Positions 11,901 through 28,735 are shown, numbered from the stretch's first letter. The stretch: 64,000 bases of DNA from Tenodera sinensis (GCA_030765045.1 CM060967.1:125285412-125349411); one strand, 5' to 3'. Program-made: numbers and translations. Notes: generated from the sequence alone by a model not told the origin.

Positions 11901-13439
11901 CTTTGGACTTGCCTGATCTGAAATTATGGAACGGAGCAAACCATTTACCAGTGGCAACAAAATGATAGACCAAAATATCGAAATCGTTCAGTGGTCAGAA
12001 CGCCAGTTTATATGATCAGGAATGAAAAATCTGACTGCCTCTAAAAGATGTACGTTATTAGAACATATTTTAAAATGTTAGTCATTTTAATGTAAGCGCA
12101 GCTGGCAGGAAAACTCTCCCTTGGTTTGTGAGTTAGTTCCTAATTTCCAACAATTTAAACAATACTTTTGTTGCGTATAATGCATATTTTATCTGTTTTG
12201 CTAATAAACATAATATTTCAGCAGTTTGCAAATTATTCTGCATATTTGCTTGTTTTACATGTATATTTTATAGTCTAGTTTCTTTTATTCGTTTGGAATA
12301 TCTTATCTCATGTTGAAATTTGGCAACAATGAGGGCAGCTCACACGCAACTCAATAAACAGGTCACGTCCCATCGGTGCATCCCCGCCTTAATCTGGTCA
12401 CAGCCGTTCCCTCGCGGTATGAATGTGGTTTGTCAAGGAGTTCTCAGAATGGGTTCAAGTAAAAATATAATCTACTTATTACAGAAATGAAAGCATTTCA
12501 AAATCAATCACAAATACGTAATTCTGAAAATATTCCTACAGGTTCGCTATTGTTCCCCAGTTGAAATTTCAAGTCATTCAATGCAATGCTGTGGTGCTTG
12601 TTTATGGTAAAAGCATTGTTTTCGTGTAATCGTGCTAAAGGGAAAAGTGAGGGACAATGCTAAATTACATTAAAAGTGAAGTTTGACGAGTTGAATAATT
12701 TCACAATAGGTTTTTTTTTCTTTTCATTGCCTGAAAGTTTCATTTTATGCCAATAAATTAACCCTACGGCGCAACAGCCAAGGCGTACAGTCCGACCGCT
12801 GCGTTCACCACCTCTGCCCACCAAAACGTTATGCCAATATGATGTATTAATACTATTTACATGCAAGTTACAAAAGTTTTAATGCATATAAATATATTAA
12901 AGAGGTTATTAGTGCATAAAAGTCATGTCCCTACTCGTAATAGACAAAACACAAGTAGAACATGAACAAGTGCAAATGGAATGGAAATAACATCCCAAAA
13001 ATATCCAGTGGTCTTCCGTGGACTGTTGTTATGCATGAGAATGTAAGCCGCAAGGTGACGTCGTAATAAACAGATAACCGACAACCTAGACAACAATTTC
13101 AAACATATTTTTAAACTGTAACTATATCGAAAGGAATGCGGGAAGAATGAAGGCCCAATAAGCGATGGAGCTGAGAAATATTGAAACCTAAACTTCTGAG
13201 GTATTATCTCAATCGATGTTACACCACTTTTAGAATTAATGTAGTGCGTCTTTCAACTGTATGGATGACTGCTGATGACTGCTTCTTTAGGAGAATGGTC
13301 ACCGCTCTGGTTTCATAATTCACTTGTCCACCGAAATAAATATAATCGTCATAAGCATATTAAAATTATGTATTATACATTCATCTCGTAATATTTGTCA
13401 GCTTAATAATAATAAACTAATAATATAATCATTTGGCTT
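11901..13439. other. No gene recognised
   Basis: AT-rich sequence without recognisable coding exons. A GC-richer patch at 12335-12430 has no identifiable counterpart in the window. Confidence 0.55.
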
Positions 13440-13612
13440 TACAGTCCTGAGGGGCCTAAGGCTGTCAAACCTACCGCCGGCCTCACGCCCACGAACCGTG
13501 GCAGAAGTGAGCGAACACCCAACCGATACGGGGCGATGGTGGAGTGGGCACCACGTATCCCCCAGCCGGAATGTTGGCTTTCTTGGCCAGAATCGCTGCC
13601 TATTGCAGCTCC
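13440..13612 (-). repeat. GC-rich retroposon-like island
   Basis: A sharply bounded GC-rich block in AT-rich surroundings. Read on the minus strand it ends GGCCCCTCAGGACTGTAAAG and runs into an ATT-rich tail (13395-13435), as a retroposon 3' end would. No flanking duplication was found and the family is not recognised. Confidence 0.45.
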
Positions 13613-18439
<4,827 letters not shown>

Positions 18440-18545
18440 AATAGTGGAGTTTCTTAAGGAGAAATCTTACTGTCGAATTTTTGGATGGAATTAAACACCT
18501 TCTCTACCTACTATGTATGTATGTGCAGAGAAAGTAAAAACAGGA
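18440..18545 (-). repeat. Dispersed repeat family A, 5' end fragment
   Basis: Read on the minus strand it begins TTTTTACTTTCTCTGC and contains TCCATCCAAAAATTCGA, matching the 5' ends at 26681, 33242, 41402 and 48357. The copy stops after about 100 bp. Confidence 0.7.
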
Positions 18546-21009
18546 AATGGATGACCATGTTTAAATAAACATTGGAAATACTTAAATCTTAAAACAAGGC
18601 TAAGAATCAGAGAGCACATCTCTTCTTCGGCCCTTCTCCCCAAAGTTCAGTAACCTGCTCGCCGCTTGACCTGTCTTGCAGCTTCCCACATCCTCCCAAT
18701 GCGCACGATGTTCTGCAAAACAAAACACGAGCATGCCAACACTCGCATCACAGCTAATTCGATATTTTCGCAATATGCGATGCTGAAACAGATGACCGAT
18801 TGTTTTCCAGATCGAACCGCGCTTGCATAGATTATGTCGAAACCAAGCTGGCATTACATATCCCTTTTTTCTACGCAAGTAGAACGGAAAGTTGGCGTTG
18901 TAGCGAGCTTATTCCTGTCGTTTCATGTAGAATACATGTACTTCTGCCAATAAACTGGACAACATTAACAATGACATACCTGCACAACGCAATAGTAGAA
19001 CGGCTTTGCCATATAAATGTTGCAATCTTATTGCGTATTATTAAAAGCAGAAAGAAGTTTCAATATACAAGACAAAACAATACGTGGAAGAATCAACAAG
19101 AATTGATTCCGATATTAGTCTTTCCATGTCTATTAGTATCATGCAAAAGTTTAATGTAAGTTCTTTCTTTTCCAACACATCCCTAGCATTTTAAAGAAAC
19201 GCGCTTTTCCAAATTTTCCTGTTATATTTGAAGTGCGCTGGCAAGCGTAAAACATTATATTCTTCTAGTTTTTGAACTAAAAATAATGGATGGATGTCAT
19301 TATTTCAATGTTAACACGGTAAAGTACCTAAAGCGTTTAGATCAGCAAAACTAGAAAAGCATTTTTGGAACTTCCCGATTAAATGCCTAAGAGAACAAGG
19401 CCAGGTGGAAAAAATAATTAAGTAACATTGTATACGTTAACTATCATGGTTATACAAAATTAACTATCAATATAGGCGCCTTGTTTCGCATTAAATGATA
19501 AAAAGCAACAGTTAACTTGTTCCAGTTAACCATTCATTATCACGAGGCACCTCACATAATACTCTTAATCAATAAAAGTATAACTCCGTAAATGAAGCAA
19601 ATATTGATGTAATATTGCTCATTATACTGTCCCCAATTACCAATAAAAAATCTGTATTTATATCCCTAACATCCGTATCTAAGGCGCATACCTAACCCAA
19701 ATAATATAACTAACATATTGATAGCTAGGGATTTTGGTTTTGCAAAACCATTGCAATAGCAATTATTACTGTAACATTAATTCTAGTTTCCTACTGATAC
19801 CGGAATTATTAACGGGTAAGATTAATAACTTCAAAAAGAAACGACAGCGAGATAGATAAATGATAGCAGGAAATAATTTTCTGTATGCTAAACAAGCATG
19901 AAGTAAACTTTTCTCATGAGAAAGAGTCATTAGCCAGCGAGGCGATTTAGGAGTTGAGAAAAAGGCACTTATAGCTCAGGTAATAGGATGTTAATGAATC
20001 AGTCGATCAGAATACGATTAGCTTATAGGTCAGGTCCGGGGATTCAGTTACGTTCAGCTATCGCAGGCGTTGCTACGCACTTGGAGAAAATTCTGAAAAT
20101 TAGAAAGGGAATGAAGTTCCCAGAATTTAGCAACTCAAGATGAAAATTGTATTTCAGATACGAGTTAGCAGCTTTAGGATTGGAATACATATGCAGGAAT
20201 GTTGGAGAGGAGTGATGAATAGGTGGGACGTAAGTTAATAAAAGAGCGTATATTTCTAAAATTCGCGTCCTTCCCTTCGTGTTTTATAATGTTACAGAAC
20301 TATTCACTGTGATCGATTATCGGCAGCCGCAGCACCAAGGACTACGTTCGGGTTTCATAGATTTAGCGGTTACCGTCAGCGAACTATTATCTCGGATCCA
20401 TGGCAATATCGCATTATTATTACGGAACGTTATTTTCAAACCGTAAAGTGTGGATATTATGTTAGCCGATATAATTCATTGGTTGCAATTTCGAGATATA
20501 AGATTCCTGGACGGTTTTGTTCTTCAATCTTAAACATTCGGCCACTCACCTTCATTAAATTTAATGAACCAACTTAAATGGTGTTGTCCACTTTCACCCA
20601 ACTCACGCATACCCTGAGAAAAAAAAAGGTTCTCATAGATCAATACTGGAGCAGCTGGCAGAAGATTCATTGACAAACCAGATTAAAAACGGTCAAAGGT
20701 GCCACACACATCGCAATGGCGTCGCTATTATACAAACAAGGATCTGTGTGGTGCCCTCCGGCAGGAGAAAATACAGTGTTGACGTGCGAAATCTCATTTA
20801 GTTTAGATGATTGATAATGACAGCCCGTAACCTTTGTATGTTGCTTACTGCTCCACTTATTTGCATGTTCATCGCTTCATTGATAGGTTATCCACATTGC
20901 ATGCACATACAGTGGAAAGTTGTGACGTAATTCATCCCAAAAATACCTTTCACAGCTAATGATAATAAGTTTTAATTTAACCTGTTTTCATACATGTAAG
21001 TGATGCTTT
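18546..21009. other. No gene recognised
   Basis: AT-rich sequence. Frames at 18600-18878 and 18800-19159 have no recognised domain. A tRNA-like pattern near 19965-20050 is too weak to annotate. Confidence 0.5.
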
Positions 21010-21540
21010 ACTGGTTTCATGATAACAAACTTATTAAGATATTCCACTTAATATATTACCATTACAACAAATTCAACCTAAGAAACCTGTTTAACCTATA
21101 AGCCACAATATCAACCACTTCAAAATCCGGTGTACACGAAATAAAATGTGAGGATTGTCCTAAAATATGCATTGTCCAAACTAAAAGGAACCTGGAAACA
21201 AGACTGAGAATACATCAGGAACATAAAAGTTAAACAAATTGACAAATCAGCCAAAGCCCATCACTTCTGGTCAACTCAGCACACCATAAAACAGGATATA
21301 AAAGTATTAAAACATGTAAAAACTACGGCTGAACTGATAATTTGGGGAAAATACACATATACGAAGAATGTTCAGCTAGCCATGAGTTTTGAAATACCAC
21401 AAGCAGAAGACAACCTGTAGTTTACATCCAGCTATCCAGATAGCAGCATAAACACAACCAAGGTTGTTCTTCTTCAAACGCCAGTAGAGAAACCGTTGGT
21501 AATGAAGACGATAGTTTCAGACACATTTCCGAAAAAAAAA
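21010..21540 (+). pseudogene. Penelope-like element GIY-YIG endonuclease relic (copy 1)
   Basis: Translation from 21124 gives KSGVHEIKCEDC, then QTKRNLETRLRIHQEH, the N-terminal part of the GIY-YIG endonuclease that Penelope-like elements carry after their reverse transcriptase. The GIY and YIG signatures are degraded to GVH and CIV. The related copy at 44390 keeps GVY and YIG. Downstream sequence stays alignable with that copy (AAATTGACAAATCAGCC, GCCCATCACTTCT, GAACTGATAATTTGG) although stops and frameshifts interrupt it. The gag-only LINE at 21672 lies about 130 bp downstream. Confidence 0.85.
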
Positions 21541-21695
21541 AATAAATTAAGTGAAACTAAAAGTGTCCATAGGTCAACTCAAATACTTATATAAAATCAT
21601 TAATAAGACATGTAGTATGCTTGCGCAAAAGCTGTACCTTATGAGTCGCCCAGTAACAGGAATTTTATACCAAATAAGAGGGGGGCGAAGTGGTC

Positions 21696-23306
21696 ATGGG
21701 AAGAAGAAAGCAGCGCAGGAAATCGCCGTCTACACCGGGCAATGGAGCCTCATCGTCCCGGGAACCTGAATCCATCGCCACACCAGAAATTGTTGAGGCA
21801 GTCAGCGCAGTCGCCGTAGTTCCGTCCGGAGCCACACCTAGCGCCACTACACCGCAGCTAGAGAACCAATCGCCAAGCCAGAGAGTCAGCTCCCCGGGAA
21901 TGGTAGTGGGAGTGCCTGTCCCGGGATTGCCGGCTTCACCACAGTCTACCGCCCATCTTCCGGACATCTCACCATCGCCGCCTGCACACTCTGGTCCCTT
22001 CCAGGGGACCAGTGTCATCATACGAGGAGTGCCTCGAGACATCCCTGAGAGACATGTACTACACGCGGCAAGACAGAAGTGGCCCTCTGCAGTGAGGGCC
22101 ACTCGCATCATCACCTCTCAGGGACCTTCACCACTGCTTCGAATCGTCTTCGCAGACATCACCGACAGCGAAGCTGCCTTGAGGACGGGTCTAACCCTAC
22201 TCGGGCGACGCCTGCTCGTCGAGCCAGCCAGAACCACCAAACGAGTGCCATGCCGCCGATGCTGTCTATTTGGTCATGACGTCACCACATGCAACGCTGC
22301 TCCCAGGTGCCACTATTGTGGTGCCCAGTGCCTCACACAGGACTGCACCAGCCACGACCTACGCAGAAGACGCCGGTACTGCGCCACCTGTAATGGCTTC
22401 GGCCATTTCACAGGCCAGGCGCAGTGCCCATGTTACCCAAGAGCTTCGTCTTCGCAACCAGCACCAGCCATCGCAGATTCACAGCCTCTTCGCCAACCAG
22501 CACCTGCCACCGCAGCCTCACAGCCTCCTCGCCGTCTAACACCAACCAACGCAGTATCTTCACCAGCGCAACAGCACACTCCAACCGTCGCCGCCACTGC
22601 AAGAGCATCACTGCCCAGGAACGATACAGAGGACATCCGCCACGACGTCCATCATCTTCACCAAAGACTTGACAAAATCGACGAGACCTTACTTCAAATC
22701 ACCGCTGCCGTGTCCACCATAGCCACCTCTACTGCTACTGTCCAAACTCAACTGCAAGACGCCATAGACGCAGGACGCAAGCAACACAACTCCACAACTG
22801 GCCGTTTGACGTCACTTCGCACAGACATCCGGAGAAACAACAAGAAAACCAACTCTCATCGAAGGATACACAGTAAAGCTATCACTTTAATTCACCAACG
22901 ATTTCTTCAAAATTACGTCGACTTCAACGCAGCAGTAAAAATCCTGGAACAACTCTGCACCACGACCTGGAATCTGGACGACTACACCACTACCTCCATG
23001 GACTCTATACAACAGACACTTCAACTAATGGCAAACCAAACTGCAACTGCAACCACGACACACGAAGCCTACACGCAGACCGACATACTCACATCAGAAA
23101 CCAACAGACAGACCTGGACCTCTTCGCCTCAACTAGCAACGCCAACTCTACAGACAACTGAACGCAGGATACCGACTCAGGAAGAATTCGACCGCTTCAA
23201 CAGATATGGTTTCAACAGCCATCCTGGACGTCCCTGCGACTTCAGGTGCAGAAGAAGACTCTGCAGTGCATCAGGCTTCGACGCTTCTGATTTTCTGCAC
23301 ACTTGA
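21696..23306 (+). CDS. Gag-like ORF1 nucleic-acid-binding protein of a Jockey-type LINE
   Basis: The frame from ATG at 21696 to TGA at 23304-23306 encodes 536 residues without interruption. The N-terminal 100 residues are Ser/Pro/Ala-rich. Residues about 110-180 (SVIIRGVPRDIPE through LLGRRLLVEPAR) fit the RNA-recognition-like segment that precedes the zinc knuckles in Jockey-clade ORF1 proteins. Zinc knuckles follow: CRRCCLFGHDVTTC (CX2CX4HX4C), CHYCGAQ and CATCNGFGHF. A Gln/Pro/Ser linker with a threefold near-repeat (SQPxPAxAxSQPxRxPxP) comes next, then a predicted coiled coil near DVHHLHQRLDKIDETLLQI and a Thr-rich C-terminal half. In ordinary Jockey elements an ORF2 with endonuclease and reverse transcriptase follows; here there is none. 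Such proteins bind element RNA and form ribonucleoprotein particles. Long minus-strand and +1 frames within it are shadows. Confidence 0.9.
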   Translation: MGRRKQRRKSPSTPGNGASSSREPESIATPEIVEAVSAVAVVPSGATPSATTPQLENQSPSQRVSSPGMVVGVPVPGLPASPQSTAHLPDISPSPPAHSGPFQGTSVIIRGVPRDIPERHVLHAARQKWPSAVRATRIITSQGPSPLLRIVFADITDSEAALRTGLTLLGRRLLVEPARTTKRVPCRRCCLFGHDVTTCNAAPRCHYCGAQCLTQDCTSHDLRRRRRYCATCNGFGHFTGQAQCPCYPRASSSQPAPAIADSQPLRQPAPATAASQPPRRLTPTNAVSSPAQQHTPTVAATARASLPRNDTEDIRHDVHHLHQRLDKIDETLLQITAAVSTIATSTATVQTQLQDAIDAGRKQHNSTTGRLTSLRTDIRRNNKKTNSHRRIHSKAITLIHQRFLQNYVDFNAAVKILEQLCTTTWNLDDYTTTSMDSIQQTLQLMANQTATATTTHEAYTQTDILTSETNRQTWTSSPQLATPTLQTTERRIPTQEEFDRFNRYGFNSHPGRPCDFRCRRRLCSASGFDASDFLHT

Positions 23307-23413
23307 AAATCAAGTGCCACCGCAGACATCGCAGTTCCTCGGAACCCTCTACACAGCCTCCGCCGTTAATAACAATCCTTACTCCTACCATATCCTACGT
23401 CTACATCCCGCGT

Positions 23414-23481
23414 GTGACAGTCAGGACTTGTTCATGACTGTCACCCGGCAATCCTCATGCGATGCCGGTAATTTTACCGGC
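23414..23481 (+). other. Two hairpins in the LINE 3' region
   Basis: First hairpin: GTGACAGTCA (23414-23423) and TGACTGTCAC (23435-23444), a perfect 10-bp stem with an 11-nt loop. Second: GCCGGTAA and TTACCGGC (23464-23481), 8 bp with a minimal loop. Position in the 3' UTR just upstream of the poly(A) suggests recognition by a reverse transcriptase supplied in trans, but this is inference. Confidence 0.7.
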
Positions 23482-23675
23482 TGTACCCCAACGTACTGCG
23501 AGGGTGCTTCGGCGGTACCTCCCCACCTACGCTACACTTCTCCCTTATCCCCCCCGAGAAAACTCCATCCCATAACCCTTTTCCCACCCCGGCGTAATAA
23601 GCCAACTCTTTCTCCAGTCCAACTCTCTTTCTGTCTCCCCCTTTCAAAAAAAAAAAAAAAAAAAAAATAAGAGGG

Positions 23676-26600
23676 ACAATAATATGCAAAAAATGATATA
23701 ATCATGCTCTAAACCTATAAAAACACGAAATAAACGAAATAATTTAAATGTTTAACTCAAAAACGTCTGTCGTAAAACATCGGCGTCATCGACCAAAGAT
23801 TAAATTAATTATTCTACGCTGTAAGTCTTATTATACCTACCATTTAATTTGATAGTTGCAATTGTGTTCTGTTTGGTTTGCAGCAGATGTTAGAGTTCAT
23901 TACCTTGACCCGTGAAACTCACTTCACACCTCTACAGAAAAGAATGGTGTTAATGTTACATTGTCAGCATTGCTCAAAGAAATATACACTAGCAATTTAC
24001 TGTTAATGTTTCTGTCATTAATAACTTGTTACTGGATATTATATACCCCTATTACATGACGTAAGTTACCTTTTCAAACCTGTAGTGCATAATTAGACAA
24101 CGGAAACAGTTAAACAAATTGAATTAATACGCAGGTGATGTCAACTTGTGGCTTTTGAAGGGCATGAAACTAGGCTTGGAAATCTGGCGCAAATAAAGCA
24201 TACCCTAATCTGATAACTCGAGTACTATTCTCAGCCCAGCCCAGGAAAGGTTCCTGCAAGGTAAGTAGAATGGAGAGAGGTTCCTGGTACTATACCAATG
24301 CGCGCACCTTCGCCGCAGCACACCTTTCAAGCGAATAAAAATAATTCCTTACTGCACTAGTTGTATTTTCATCCATTTAGTACTTAAAATAATAAATACA
24401 GTACGCAAAATATTTTAATAACCCTTTCATTTAATTAGCTTCTATTTCTTAAATGGATCAGCATGCATCGGTGTTATTATGTCGTAATCATGGCTGGATG
24501 TATAGAGAGCAGTATAATTAAACATGGAAGTAGCAAATCCCTCAAAATAGTAATTGTAGTTTTGACTTTATGCAACCATTTGTTTGAGCGTTATGATACT
24601 CCTTGTGTTGAAGATGTTAAATTAGCAATGGTGTATCTGTGAATTTGTTTCCAATATGTGGAAAGAAGTGTAGGAGGCAGAAGCCGTAGAAATTCCGGAA
24701 AACAAAAGAAATCGATGTACATTGTTTTAGGCAAAGTGAATCACTTAAAGTGCTTCACGGTGTATAGAATTTTCTTAAATAATGAACCCCTGCCCATATT
24801 TAAGATGCTTTCTGCAGTAGACAGTAATAAATACCTATATTTCATGACCTTTTTCATCCATCTTTGAATTCTGGTACATTTAATTTCTTTATCAAGTATA
24901 AAGGCATGCATTTTTGTTAAATATTTTTAACTTCTACCTCCTACGCTTTTACTAATTTTCTGCCTTCTTTTCCATTCATTTTTTCTTTCCTTCTTTCTTC
25001 AGTTAATACTTAGGAATTTTCCAAGTATATCGAACTAGTCACTTAATTTTTACTATTTGTAATGCGTTCTTAATATTAGATAAAAACCAAACTCTGTGTT
25101 CAAATTCCACATGGTTTAAGGTTTCAGGACGAAGCTTTTTATTACACTCCCCAACCCAAACCACTCTTTAAGGAAACATTCTTATTTTTTAGCTTTTCAA
25201 AAATTATTCTAACATCTTTTATTAAAATTGTGTTTGATTATTCCCATGAGGAATAAAATATATTGTGACAAACTCAAAATTTGACAAATCCCACTACTGA
25301 CGCCAGTATGGCAAATGGTAAAGTCCACAGTCACTTTTCTGTCACTTTATTTCTTCTCTAAAACTGAACCACAAAAGCATAGTTCTCTTTTGTCGTTAAC
25401 AAAGTCTACAGTTGTTCGTGAACAGGTAACTCACGGCTGTTCTACCTTCCCGTAACCTTAACACTTTTCTGTCTTTCAGTTCTCTGTCTAACAGCTGGCT
25501 TCGACGATCACTCACTAAAACTGCTTCACACGGCTCCGATGTCCCAAAACTGTCTCTAACGACACCATTCACACTTCGCTCAACGACGACCGTCCACACA
25601 CACACACGCACGGACGCACACACACACACACACACACACACTGCTAACAGCTGTGTCTGTAACACTCACGACTCAACCACAACTACTTATTTATCACTAC
25701 GTATTTATCATGGTTACAGAACGAAGATGGAGAAAAAAGTTCTTGTTTCCATAACTTGTAAAAGAAAATAAATGTTAATGGATATAGAACGCCATCTGAC
25801 TTTATACATATTTTTGTACGATTGTTCAACGCTTTTGCCTCCTGCCGATTTGAAGATTGCTAAGAGGTAAATTAAAAACCCCAGCTTCACTTTGTTTTGA
25901 TCATACATCTTAGTGCAAAACCAATATCTGAAGAAATATTACCTACCTCTCCTTGAGGCACTGAAATGTGATTACATAATCCAAATGAAAGGTGAGATGC
26001 CGTTATAATGTCACGCGACTTCATCATCTCAGTATTTCCTGCTTCAGAAAGGTCTCAACAGAACATCAACTCAGAAAAAAGGCAGTGATAGCAATGCAAT
26101 TCTAACGGAAATTTCAAGAGCGCCATTGGCAGCAAACCGAACGAATAATTTTCAACCTGTTCCTTAATCGATTTTCGTTGCCGTAAGTTTAATAACAATC
26201 AGATATATTTTCACGTGGCAAGCAGTTACATTATATTAATTATAAGAGATTTCAATGATTTTATCCAGTTTTTAAACTGTTATATCACAACGTCCATACA
26301 GCAATATTTTACCTTTTCCTGCTTCTAACGGGGGAACAAAAAGCTTACGAACCGACTGCGCGATGGTTTGCCTATCCATATACTCGGCGCTCCTTGCCGT
26401 CTGCCGCTATCACAGAAAGGCGCGGATGAAACCATACAACATTTTAAAACTACTTTTAAATGCTTTACTTACCAACTTTATAAAAGGAGATGCTAAAACT
26501 GACCACTTGTAAATAACAGTGCATTTTTCACTTCTAATATCGCCATTTTAGCTGGTTACACTAATATGGATTCGGTCGGCAGTTTTGTCCGCGCATGCAC

Positions 26601-26680
26601 AGTATTAAAAGTTGGGTACCTAATTTAACATACCACCATTATGTTACTGTTTAAGAAAGTGTCTTAAAATGAGCTTAGAT
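23676..26680. other. No gene recognised
   Basis: AT-rich sequence with a (CA)n tract at about 25593-25641 inside a GC-richer patch (25400-25680) of unknown origin. The frame on the minus strand there (25396-25665) has no domain. Confidence 0.5.
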
Positions 26681-27512
26681 ATTTTTACTTTCTCTACTCT
26701 ACTGTATTCCACCCAAATATTCGATGTCGAGATTTTACCGGAAATATGTTTTGAGGTCCCTGAATCCAAAAAAAAAAAAATCATTTTTAGAAAAAGGTCC
26801 GTGTGTCTGTCTGTGTGTCAGTCAGTCTGTGGATAGCATAACTCAAAAACGAAAAGTCGGTTCAAAACCAAAGTTGGTATTTACGCTCAATGTCTTTCAA
26901 GAATGCGACACTAAGATTTTGAAGAAAATTGCTCCATCCTAAACTACGCTTTACATGGAAAATTTTTCGAAAAGTTTGACTTTCTTGAAAACGGCTCTAA
27001 TAAAATAGCATATATTTGAGATATATTTATGGCAAATGAAATGTATATCTTGAATTTTCTGGCTTTAGCCCATCTAGTCCTATTTACTCTGGACGACTTT
27101 TGAATAACTGTAAGAGATAGACCAAGTCTCACTATACAAAAAATGTAACTCTTGATAAAACACACAATTTATGTCTGAATAAATTGTTTTGTAGAGTAAA
27201 CCATTTCGGAGATATTCCTTGTTATTTTAGTGAGTTTTGGAGAACTTATACTTCTGTCAAATTGAACATCGTTATTCATTTGTTATATGTTAAACTTGCA
27301 AAGAGAACGGAATTTGAAAGCTTTAAAAGGTTTAACTAACGCTCGAAGTCTACTATAGTCCCATATTCCCCTTGCACCTACAAGAAGATAAATAATAAGA
27401 TAATTTCTGTAAATGTTTACTTCAACTAACACGAAGAAGATATGGGAATCAGAGTTTGTAAGAATGGTTAGTACAAGAGTAGAGCAACTCATGTGAGTGC
27501 AACACATCAGAT
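26681..27512 (+). repeat. Dispersed repeat family A, near-complete copy
   Basis: This is the best complete copy in the window, about 830 bp. It begins TTTTTACTTTCTCTACTC, continues with a conserved block around ATTCCACCCAAA and TCGATGTCGAGATTTTACC, an A-rich run and a variable GTCTGTCTGTGTG stretch. Next come CATAACTCAAAAACGAAAAG and AACCAAAGTTGGTATTTA, a central AT-rich half, and the 3' end GAGTGCAACACATCAGA. Six copies or fragments occur (1-445, 18440-18545, 26681-27512, 32953-33242, 40630-41402, 47286-48357), in both orientations. The 5' motif ACTTTCTCTACT recurs inverted as AGTAGAGAAAGT about 25 bp inside the 3' end in the 47286 copy. No recognised protein domain; I do not know the family. 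Confidence 0.85.
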
Positions 27513-28675
27513 TTTTTCTTTTTTTGTGGGGACTCCGTTGTTTTAGTTTCTGTGCCCATTGCTGTATAAAGAGAATACTATTACTGACCTGAAGTTCAGC
27601 AAGCATAAACTAACAACCGTAGTGCTACTGCAGCACTAGGGTTGTCTTTAACGCATGTAATACAGATTAAAATTAATTGCGACAGTGTTTAAAATACGTC
27701 GTTCAGCAACTGTTTTGGCGCAAGTCAATTATTGGTAGATTGTCCATCATGGGCGCAGATACCTACGCTCCTAAACATTCGTGCACCTACAATATTAGGT
27801 GTCTTGCGTCTTTCCGGGAGCATTAAACTCGAGGCCTTTCATTTTGAACATGTTACCGAATCTTCGATAAGCACTCTATCATGAAAACATATATTTAAAC
27901 CTTCATTGCTCGAAAATATGATACTTAAATAATACCTGCATGCAAATGACATGTATATTCCACTTTGTCGTGGTTATGCAATGACGCTGCTAAGTGTTCA
28001 TTTCCAAATGTAACGTTCATCTGCCCAGGTCAAGCACCAATAGGAAAATTGCTAGTTAACGGTAAACACGATTGCAACTTTATGGATGCACCTACGCAAT
28101 GTTCTCCTCTCTTACGTGCGGTTATAACTCACTGGAGAGAATAACTCCTGAATTATTTTGGTTCCTGAAGCAGGAGTTACAATGACGTACCGCAACGCGA
28201 CGTAACATGAACTTAAATGGTAATGTGAAGTTGTATTTATTACCGCCATGTAATAAACATAATTTGGAGGTCTAATGCCCAGCAAACAGCACAAAACTGA
28301 AAACAATTTCCTACATAAAGGACTAACCATTGAAACCTTGCTGTAAACGAATACATGAACACAGAAGTTAGCAAACGTCAAACTTCTCATTTGAGGTAAC
28401 TAAAAGAAACTGCCTCTACTTGCTAGTTACATGATTGTGATTGTGTCTACCTTCCCTTTATACTGATATGAGCCCCACTCTTTTTGCTCCACTCTTTTCC
28501 AATGTACTATCTATGCTTTTATCCTCTCCCACACTTCTTTCCACTTCACCCTGTCTCTCTCCATTCTCATCCACTGCACACCCATCTTCCTTATTTGCAT
28601 CTATCTATTCCACTTTCTTTGCAGTCATTTATTTTACGATATACGGCCAACAGTAGCACTATACTTCCATCGTGA
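27513..28675. other. No gene recognised
   Basis: AT-rich sequence; a C/T-rich stretch at 28440-28640 opens two frames without domains. Confidence 0.5.
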
Positions 28676-28735
28676 ACAGTGACTACATTCTCTCTTTCTG
28701 TTCTTTCTTGCAGAAAGAGAGAATGTAGTCACTGT
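28676..28735. repeat. Perfect 25-bp inverted repeat with 10-nt loop
   Basis: The left arm 28676-28700 begins ACAGTGACTACATTC and ends CTCTTTCTG; the right arm 28711-28735 is its exact reverse complement. The loop is TTCTTTCTTG. Pairing stops abruptly outside the arms. Absence of any mismatch implies recent origin or selection. It could be a small fold-back insertion, a template-switch product or a small-RNA hairpin; nothing in the sequence decides. Confidence 0.85.

Larger units (their letters stand above)
21672..23675 (+). mobile_element. Gag-only non-LTR retrotransposon with TSD and poly(A)
   Basis: The insertion is bounded by AAATAAGAGGG (21672-21682 and 23665-23675; the leading A bases merge with the tail). 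It starts within 14 bp of an intact gag-like ORF and continues with about 335 bp of C/T-rich 3' sequence holding two hairpins. It ends in about 20 A residues. No endonuclease, reverse transcriptase or RNase H is present. Base composition is strongly GC-rich compared with its surroundings. It is either an internally deleted LINE or a parasitic gag-only unit mobilised in trans. Confidence 0.9.

Noticed and set aside
19960..20050. tRNA-like segment (TATAGCTCAGGTAATAGGAT and GTCCGGGGATTCAG)
   Set aside because: The B box is poor and no body or second copy was found.
21665..22114. 149-codon minus-strand frame and other frames overlapping the gag ORF
   Set aside because: GC-rich shadow frames without domains; the plus-strand frame has zinc knuckles and the correct position in a bounded insertion.
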